Assembly: GCA_023258355.1 (NCBI GenBank)
Contig: JALQZL010000103.1
Coordinates: 1-5,378 of the forward strand
DNA: 5,378 bases
From: Wenzhouxiangellaceae bacterium
Lineage (GTDB): Bacteria; Pseudomonadota; Gammaproteobacteria; Xanthomonadales; Wenzhouxiangellaceae
Direction of reading: 5' to 3'
The notes beneath the pieces were generated by a model. It was not told where the DNA came from. It made no database searches and saw only the letters and a list, made by a program, of their open reading frames with translations. Below, piece by piece: positions 1 to 3,960 of this stretch (its first letter is position 1; each line of letters opens with the position of its first letter). A program made the translations under genes and the position numbers.

Positions 1-702
1 GGGTGACAACTCCTCATAGCGACCAGAACGGATCTTGGATGACAAGAAGGCAGCACCGTAGCGCACCCGTTTTAAGCGGGCTACCTGGGCACCCACAGCT
101 TCCCATAACCGCCTGACTTCCCTGTGCCGTCCCTCCATCAGTGTGACCGTGACCCAGGTATGGCCCTGAGTCATCTCACCCACCACAACATCACTGAATT
201 TGGCAGGGCCATCCTCTAGCATCACACCGGTTTTAAGTTTTTCAATCTGCTCATCAGATACATGCCCTCGAATCCGGCATAAGTATTCTCGGTCCACCTC
301 ACTAGAAGGGTGCATCATTTGATTGGCAAGCTCGCCATCGGTCGTGAGCAACAAAAGACCAGCGGTATTGATATCCAAACGACCAACAGCAATCCAGCGA
401 CCCGTGGTGAGTCGAGGCAAACGGTCGAATACTGTCTTTCGGCCCTCTGGATCAGACCGAGTCGTCACTTCGCCCTCTGGCTTGTGATAAATCAAAGTGC
501 GATGGTCCGACGTTGGCGAGAGTACTTTGTAGCGGCATGACTCGAACTCCAGCTGATCGCCTAATTGAAGTTGATCGCCAAGCTTGGCGACTTGACCATT
601 GACGGTGACATGACCTGCCGAGATTTGTGTTTCTAGCGATCGGCGAGATCCCAGCCCCGCCCGAGCCATCACTTTTTGAATGCGCTCAGTGGCGGGTGGC
701 AT
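1..702 (-). CDS. rluB: 23S rRNA pseudouridine synthase RluB, N-terminal 234 residues (3' end outside window)
   Basis: This gene encodes the enzyme that isomerises one uridine of 23S rRNA (U2605 in E. coli numbering) to pseudouridine. Seen in the sequence: an N-terminal S4-type RNA-binding segment (about residues 8-55, with IQKVMARAGLGSRR), then the catalytic domain of the RsuA/RluB/E/F family. The motif GRLDINTAGLLLLT holds the catalytic Asp at residue 110, the same number as in E. coli RluB. The conserved EGRHREVRRLWEAVG block lies at about 190-204. The reading frame is open to the window edge with no stop, so the C-terminus is missing. I chose the ATG at 702 because a GAGG lies 6 nt upstream and the N-terminus then aligns with E. 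coli RluB. The ATG at 708 would abut that GAGG, and the ATG at 669 would cut into the S4 domain. The start lies inside the end of scpB (17-bp overlap), which suggests translational coupling. RluE or RluF is less likely, given the scpAB neighbourhood and the WEAVG block. Confidence 0.95.
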   Translation of the reverse strand, partial: MPPATERIQKVMARAGLGSRRSLETQISAGHVTVNGQVAKLGDQLQLGDQLEFESCRYKVLSPTSDHRTLIYHKPEGEVTTRSDPEGRKTVFDRLPRLTTGRWIAVGRLDINTAGLLLLTTDGELANQMMHPSSEVDREYLCRIRGHVSDEQIEKLKTGVMLEDGPAKFSDVVVGEMTQGHTWVTVTLMEGRHREVRRLWEAVGAQVARLKRVRYGAAFLSSKIRSGRYEELSP

Positions 703-1396
703 CGGCATCCTCAAGCTGATCAGTCGCAAGTGTTTCAGTCTGTTCCTCAGTCGACTGGGTCATCACAGCGCTCTCAGTGTCATCAGATGTTTGAGACGCT
801 CTCTCCTTGGGGTTGTTATCGGTATCGGTGTGTTCAGGATCATTTAGCTCAAGCTGTGGCTCCAACTCTTCTAAATCCTTAATCTCTGCCAAGGTCGGCA
901 GCTCACTAAGCGCCTTTATATTGAAATAATCTAAAAAGGCCTTTGTTGTGCCCAACAGTTCAGGTCTTCCAGGCACGTCTCGATGACCAATGACCTTAAT
1001 CCAATCGCGCTCTTGCAGGGTTCTTAGAATGGTTGAGCTGATAGAGACGCCCCGAATCTGCTCGATATCCCCTCGAGTGATGGGTTGACGATAGGCGATG
1101 ATTGCGAGTGTTTCTAGCAGGGCACGCGAGTAGCGAGGTGGCTTATCCTCCCACAGTTTCGCCATATAAGGCATCAATGAGGTGCGCACCTGAATGCGAT
1201 AGCCGCTCCCGACCTCAGCCAATTCAACAGCGCGGTCTTTTAAATCTAGGTCCAAAGACGCCAGCGCCTGCTTGATTAAGCCAGCGCCTGGACGCTCAGC
1301 CTCTTCAAACAAGCCATCCAGTTGGCTGACTGTCAAAGGCGTGTTGCTCGCTAACAATGCTCCCTCAACAATTTTCTTTAACTGCTCTAATTCCAT
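686..1396 (-). CDS. scpB: Segregation and condensation protein ScpB
   Basis: ScpB is the winged-helix (kite) subunit of the SMC-ScpAB condensin. It works as a dimer that binds the central part of ScpA and helps control the SMC ATPase on DNA. The 236-residue protein shows the family pattern. The first winged helix spans about residues 1-80 (MELEQLKKIVEGALLAS, then GYRIQVR). The second spans about 85-165, with the diagnostic RYSRALLETLAIIAYRQPI (88-106), ITRGDIEQIRGVS (106-118) and GRPELLGTTKAFLDYF (143-158). From about residue 178 the protein continues as a roughly 60-residue tail rich in Glu, Asp, Thr, Gln and Ser with no fold I recognise. Such variable acidic tails occur in proteobacterial ScpB proteins. 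The ATG lies 6 bp after the scpA stop, and a CAGG in the last scpA codons is a weak ribosome site about 11 nt upstream. The stop overlaps the start of rluB. Co-translation with scpA is expected, because the two proteins form a complex. Confidence 0.97.
   Translation of the reverse strand: MELEQLKKIVEGALLASNTPLTVSQLDGLFEEAERPGAGLIKQALASLDLDLKDRAVELAEVGSGYRIQVRTSLMPYMAKLWEDKPPRYSRALLETLAIIAYRQPITRGDIEQIRGVSISSTILRTLQERDWIKVIGHRDVPGRPELLGTTKAFLDYFNIKALSELPTLAEIKDLEELEPQLELNDPEHTDTDNNPKERASQTSDDTESAVMTQSTEEQTETLATDQLEDADATRH
709..712 (-). promoter_or_regulatory. Ribosome binding site deciding the rluB start
   Basis: On the minus strand this reads GAGG, 6 nt before the ATG at 702. It lies inside the last codons of scpB. 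The spacing fits the ATG at 702 and not the ATG at 708, which would leave no gap. Confidence 0.6.
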
Positions 1397-1402
1397 AGCT
1401 GA

Positions 1403-2245
1403 CTAAACCTGTGTTTCATTGGGACGCCGTAAGTAAATCATGCCAAATTGCTCTTGTTGTACCAAGTCAACCAAGTGCTCTCTCAACAACTCCAGAATCG
1501 CCAAAAAGGTCACGACGGCACCCATTCGACCTTCGGCTAAGTCAAAACACTTATCGAACTCTACAAATTGATCTGTTGAGGAAATTAACTCTGTAATCCG
1601 TGACATGCGTTCTCGAACAGACAATGGCTCTGACTGAATTTGGTGATGCGCAACCAAATCGGCGCGTGCCATCACATCGCGTAGGGCCAATAACACCTCA
1701 CGAAGATCAACCTCAGGTGGCTTCTGAGTCGTCTCTGGCTTTTCATAAGCAGCCTGTGCTGCGACCAAATCACGCTCCATCCGTGGCATGAGGTCTAGAT
1801 CATCGGCCGCCTGCTTAAATTGCTCGTATTCTTGAAGCCGCCTGATCAGATCCGCACGTGGATCATCCTCGTCCTCCTCCACATGAAGCCGAGGCAGCAA
1901 CATCCGAGACTTGATTTCAGCCAAAATCGCTGCCATGACCAGATACTCCGCTGCAAGCTCCATTCTCAGCGTGGTCATCATTTCAATATACCCGGTGTAT
2001 TGACGCGTGACCTCAGCAATGGGAATGTTGACGATATCCAGGTTTTGTCGCCTGGTTAGGTAGAGCAGAAGGTCAAGTGGCCCCTCAAAAGCATCCAAAA
2101 AGACCTCTAGGGCATCGGGCGGGATGTAGAGGTCGTCTGGGAGTTTCAGCAGGGGCTGCCCTTGCACCACAGCAAAGGGCATCTCGGCCTGCTGGCCCTC
2201 AATAAGGGGCCCATCATTGCTCATCGGTGGGGTTGATTCATTCAT
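1403..2245 (-). CDS. scpA: Segregation and condensation protein ScpA (kleisin)
   Basis: ScpA is the kleisin of bacterial condensin. Its N-terminal region contacts the SMC neck, its C-terminal winged helix contacts the SMC cap, and its middle binds the ScpB dimer, closing a ring around DNA. Taking the ATG at 2245 (280 residues), the diagnostic FEGPLDLLLYL lies at about residues 53-63. It is followed by NIPIAEVTRQYTGYIE, then by LAAEYLVMAAILAEIKSRMLLP, the hallmark helical segment. A charged middle region follows, then a C-terminal winged helix containing VVTFLAILELLREHLV and the ending FGMIYLRR. A segment before the core (PFAVVQG to LYIPPDALEVFL) resembles the extended N-terminus of gammaproteobacterial ScpA. 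The start is uncertain. An in-frame GTG at 2308 would add 21 residues but would overlap the likely promoter of the divergent bolA-family gene. The ATG at 2224 is also possible. None of these starts has a good Shine-Dalgarno sequence. It is the first gene of the scpA-scpB-rluB unit in this window. Confidence 0.95.
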   Translation of the reverse strand: MNESTPPMSNDGPLIEGQQAEMPFAVVQGQPLLKLPDDLYIPPDALEVFLDAFEGPLDLLLYLTRRQNLDIVNIPIAEVTRQYTGYIEMMTTLRMELAAEYLVMAAILAEIKSRMLLPRLHVEEDEDDPRADLIRRLQEYEQFKQAADDLDLMPRMERDLVAAQAAYEKPETTQKPPEVDLREVLLALRDVMARADLVAHHQIQSEPLSVRERMSRITELISSTDQFVEFDKCFDLAEGRMGAVVTFLAILELLREHLVDLVQQEQFGMIYLRRPNETQV

Positions 2246-2281
2246 TGTGACTAAGTTTAGCGGGTTCGCCTGCCGAATGGG

Positions 2282-2287
2282 TACAAT
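2282..2287 (+). promoter_or_regulatory. Candidate -10 element for the bolA-family/lipoprotein unit
   Basis: TACAAT matches the sigma-70 -10 consensus at 5 of 6 positions and would place transcription start near 2294, about 28 nt before the downstream ATG. No good -35 hexamer is present at 16-18 bp, so an activator or alternative context is possible. I see nothing like the E. coli bolA gearbox sequence. The element lies in the only spacer between the divergent scpA and bolA-family genes. Confidence 0.35.
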
Positions 2288-2309
2288 ATGTGCTTTACCT
2301 ATGCCCACT

Positions 2310-2314
2310 GGGAG
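2310..2314 (+). promoter_or_regulatory. Ribosome binding site of the bolA-family gene
   Basis: GGGAG sits 7 nt before the ATG at 2322, a standard spacing, and supports that start. Confidence 0.6.
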
Positions 2315-2321
2315 TCTGTGA

Positions 2322-2591
2322 ATGACTCAGACGTCGACTCAGCAAAAGATTAAAGAGCGGCTGGCGCGTCATTTTGAGCCGTCACTACTTGAGGTGATCG
2401 ACGAGTCGCACTTGCATGTCGGACATGTGGGCGCACAAGATGGGCGGGGGCATTACAAAGTGCGTATTGCCAGTGACACACTCAATGGCCTTTCCCGCAT
2501 GGCGCAGCATCGTCGAATATATGAAGTGGTCGGTGAGCTGATGAAGACAGAAATCCACGCGTTGAACATAGAGGTTTGTAGATCGACATGA
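2322..2591 (+). CDS. BolA family protein
   Basis: This is a small cytoplasmic protein of the BolA/IbaG family. Family members bind monothiol glutaredoxins and [2Fe-2S] clusters, or act as stress and morphology regulators. At 89 residues it has the usual length for a complete one-domain BolA fold. Seen: an N-terminal helix (QQKIKERLARHF), the strand-turn LEVIDESHLH (23-32), a Gly/His-rich loop with His at 30, 32 and 35 (candidate cluster ligand region), the strand HYKVRIASD (44-52), the helix HRRIYEVVGELM (63-74), and the conserved C-terminal HALNIEV with the near-invariant His79. The His-rich loop resembles the BolA_H type rather than the Cys type, but I cannot assign a subfamily with confidence, so no gene symbol is given. 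Its stop overlaps the start of the next gene by 4 bp (ATGA), so the two are probably co-translated. It is divergent from scpA, and no glutaredoxin gene is seen nearby. Confidence 0.93.
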   Translation: MTQTSTQQKIKERLARHFEPSLLEVIDESHLHVGHVGAQDGRGHYKVRIASDTLNGLSRMAQHRRIYEVVGELMKTEIHALNIEVCRST

Positions 2592-3433
2592 AGAAGTTTC
2601 AGTGTTTGCTCGTTTCCCTGATTTTGGGTGTGTTGGTGGCCTGTGGGCCGACAGAGCCCTGGTTTGATTCCAATGATGTTGTCTTAGTAGAAGTCGACGG
2701 TGAACCTGTGACACTGCCCATGCTGGAATATTTGATGGACGAGCGTGGGATCACGGAATCTGATGAAGAGGGGATGCGAGCGCTTTTAGACGAGATCATC
2801 CGACTTCGAGTGGTGGCCAACACAGCTGAGGAAGAGGGCTTGGCGTCAGAGAAGATGCTGAGGGCCGAGCGCGCCATCAAAGACATGCAAGCACTGCGGC
2901 TGGCTTATTTCAAGAAAATTTATGAGCGATATCCAGTGACTGACGAGAGTATCCGTGAGATGTATGAGGCACAAATGAGGCGCTCGGGAGACTACCAGTA
3001 TCAGCTCCAAACCATCGTCTATCCCAACCAAACCGCCGCCCTGTCTGCGCTTGTTGAGCTTTCCGATGCCTCAAACACTTTTGAAACATTGCTCGAGCGA
3101 GCAGCACAACTGGACCAAGCCATGTTGTCGATACCTTGGGTTGACCAAAGCCAAATGCCCGAGCGTCTTCGCCCAGAGCTTGCTAAAGCACAGATCGGTG
3201 ATGTTCTAAGCCTACCATTGCCAGCGCCAGATGGTAATCAGTGGTTGGTTGCCCAAGTCACCGATCGTCGACCTATCCAAGCCCCCTCTCTTGATGAAGT
3301 GCGGGAGGGCATTGCCCGGACGCTGGTACGACAGCGCTTGGATGCCTTGGTGGAGGATTTATATCAAGCAGCAGACATTGTCCCCATGCTAGAGATCGAG
3401 GAGCCCGCAGGGGCGGGCGAAGCCAAAGAGTGA
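2588..3433 (+). CDS. Parvulin-like (SurA/PpiD/PrsA-type) peptidyl-prolyl isomerase family lipoprotein
   Basis: This is probably an envelope folding factor related to PpiC/SurA/PrsA proteins. Seen: a 19-residue lipoprotein signal with a basic MKK start, a hydrophobic core and the lipobox LVAC ending at Cys19. The next residue is Gly rather than Asp, consistent with outer-membrane sorting in gammaproteobacteria. Residues about 30-130 form the helical chaperone segment, with VEVDGEPVTLPMLEYL (34-49), LLDEIIRLRVVANTAEEEGL (66-85) and VTDESIREMYEAQ (117-129). Residues about 137-229 resemble the parvulin fold: QLQTIVYP, a helix ending in FETLLERAAQ, AKAQIGDVLSLPL and NQWLVAQVTDRRP. The two parvulin histidines appear replaced by Gln141 and Gln218, and the Gly-Gly turn motif is not recognisable, so isomerase activity is doubtful. 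A short Glu/Gly/Ala tail follows. The ATG overlaps the stop of the bolA-family gene by 4 bp. A GAGG lies 13 nt upstream, which is distant, so translational coupling is likely. Confidence 0.85.
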   Translation: MKKFQCLLVSLILGVLVACGPTEPWFDSNDVVLVEVDGEPVTLPMLEYLMDERGITESDEEGMRALLDEIIRLRVVANTAEEEGLASEKMLRAERAIKDMQALRLAYFKKIYERYPVTDESIREMYEAQMRRSGDYQYQLQTIVYPNQTAALSALVELSDASNTFETLLERAAQLDQAMLSIPWVDQSQMPERLRPELAKAQIGDVLSLPLPAPDGNQWLVAQVTDRRPIQAPSLDEVREGIARTLVRQRLDALVEDLYQAADIVPMLEIEEPAGAGEAKE

Positions 3434-3462
3434 CCCCTGAGGTCCTTACTCAATCAGGGGTC
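3432..3462. terminator. Hairpin between convergent genes, possible bidirectional terminator
   Basis: GACCCCTGA (3432-3440) pairs perfectly with TCAGGGGTC (3454-3462), giving a 9-bp stem and a 13-nt loop. The left arm begins inside the stop codon of the lipoprotein gene. The position between two convergent genes fits a shared terminator. Neither side has a proper T run (TCCTTACTC on plus, ACTCTTTGG on minus), so strong intrinsic termination is uncertain. It may instead stabilise the mRNA 3' end. Confidence 0.45.
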
Positions 3463-3476
3463 CTTACTCAATCAGG
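3441..3476. repeat. Perfect 18-bp tandem duplication (two copies)
   Basis: GGTCCTTACTCAATCAGG occurs twice back to back, at 3441-3458 and 3459-3476, with no mismatch. The first copy supplies the loop and part of the right arm of the hairpin. The second copy provides another TCAGG (3472-3476) that could pair with CCTGA at 3436-3440 as an alternative right arm. It is non-coding and lies wholly between the stops of the lipoprotein gene and queF. Replication slippage at a palindrome is the simplest explanation. Confidence 0.95.
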
Positions 3477-3483
3477 CGACCTC

Positions 3484-3882
3484 TTAGCGCGGTTCGGGTA
3501 ACACCACTTCGGTCGGGGGTTCCCAGCCTTCAGCGCGGTGCTCGGCGATCACGCAGGTATAAATGCCACCTCGGACGTTGAAATCGGCCGTGAGGCGCAT
3601 GAATCTTGGGTGGGATGCCGCCACGAAGTCCTCAAGCATGCGGTTGGTCACGGCTTCGTGGAATGCGCCCTCGTTACGAAAGCTCCACACGTAGTTTTTG
3701 AGGCCCTTGAGTTCGATGCAAAACGCTTCTGGGATGTACTCCAGAGTGAGCTCGGCAAAGTCGGGTTGCCCCGTCTTTGGACATAGGCAAGTAAACTCTG
3801 GAATTTCGATTCGAATGGTATAATCTCTGTCTGGTTGAGGATTTGGAAAAACTTCGAGATCCTTGCTGGGTTCACTGGGCAT
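3484..3882 (-). CDS. queF: NADPH-dependent 7-cyano-7-deazaguanine reductase, short (unimodular) QueF
   Basis: QueF reduces preQ0 to preQ1 with NADPH in the cytoplasm, a step in making the queuosine base of tRNA anticodons. The 132-residue protein (from the ATG at 3882) is a single tunnelling-fold domain, the short Bacillus-type form, not the roughly 280-residue two-module form of E. coli. Seen: FTCLCPKTGQPDFA with the catalytic Cys at residue 34 and Asp41, matching Cys55 and Asp62 of B. subtilis QueF. The QueF motif follows as ELKGLKNYVWSFRN (57-70), then GAFHE with Glu76, matching B. subtilis Glu97, and the strand TADFNVRGGIYTCV. All expected catalytic residues are present, so it should be active. 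I prefer the ATG at 3882 because AAAGG lies 8 nt upstream. An in-frame GTG at 3891 would overlap that ribosome site. It is divergent from smc and convergent with the lipoprotein gene. No other queuosine gene is in view. Confidence 0.96.
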   Translation of the reverse strand: MPSEPSKDLEVFPNPQPDRDYTIRIEIPEFTCLCPKTGQPDFAELTLEYIPEAFCIELKGLKNYVWSFRNEGAFHEAVTNRMLEDFVAASHPRFMRLTADFNVRGGIYTCVIAEHRAEGWEPPTEVVLPEPR

Positions 3883-3890
3883 TTGAGTCA

Positions 3891-3895
3891 CCTTT
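3891..3895 (-). promoter_or_regulatory. Ribosome binding site deciding the queF start
   Basis: Minus-strand AAAGG lies 8 nt before the ATG at 3882. It argues against the in-frame GTG at 3891, which falls inside this site. Confidence 0.6.
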
Positions 3896-3903
3896 GCCTG
3901 AGT

Positions 3904-3939
3904 TTGATGATGTAATTTAAACGACCATATTAGTATAAA
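3904..3939. promoter_or_regulatory. Candidate back-to-back promoters of queF and smc
   Basis: The 78-bp spacer between queF and smc is AT-rich. On the plus strand, TTGATG (3904-3909, 4 of 6 to the -35 consensus) is followed after 18 bp by TATTAG (3928-3933). A better -10, TATAAA (3934-3939), has no good -35. On the minus strand, TATACT (3937-3932, 5 of 6) is a candidate queF -10, also with a weak -35. The candidates overlap, so the two genes may compete for polymerase. The smc ATG has no clear Shine-Dalgarno sequence. I see no preQ1 riboswitch in the queF leader. Confidence 0.35.
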
Positions 3940-3960
3940 AATTCACTGACTGGCGCATTA

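Noticed and set aside
310..540. A 76-codon plus-strand frame opposite rluB
   Set aside because: The minus strand here encodes the conserved RluB catalytic domain including GRLD. The plus-strand translation has no family features.
1820..2059. A 79-codon plus-strand frame opposite scpA
   Set aside because: It is opposite the most conserved part of ScpA and has no recognisable protein features.
2385..2714. A 109-codon antisense frame across the bolA-family and lipoprotein genes
   Set aside because: It covers two well-supported genes and their overlap, has no recognisable domain, and is explained by codon bias on the other strand.
3441..3476. A CRISPR-like or attachment-site repeat
   Set aside because: There are only two directly adjacent copies with no spacer, no cas genes, and no integrase or mobile gene nearby. 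Slippage explains it better.
3883..3931. A preQ1 riboswitch in the queF leader
   Set aside because: The likely leader is only about 40 nt, and I see neither the preQ1-I stem-loop nor the A-rich tail. Plain promoter control is more likely.
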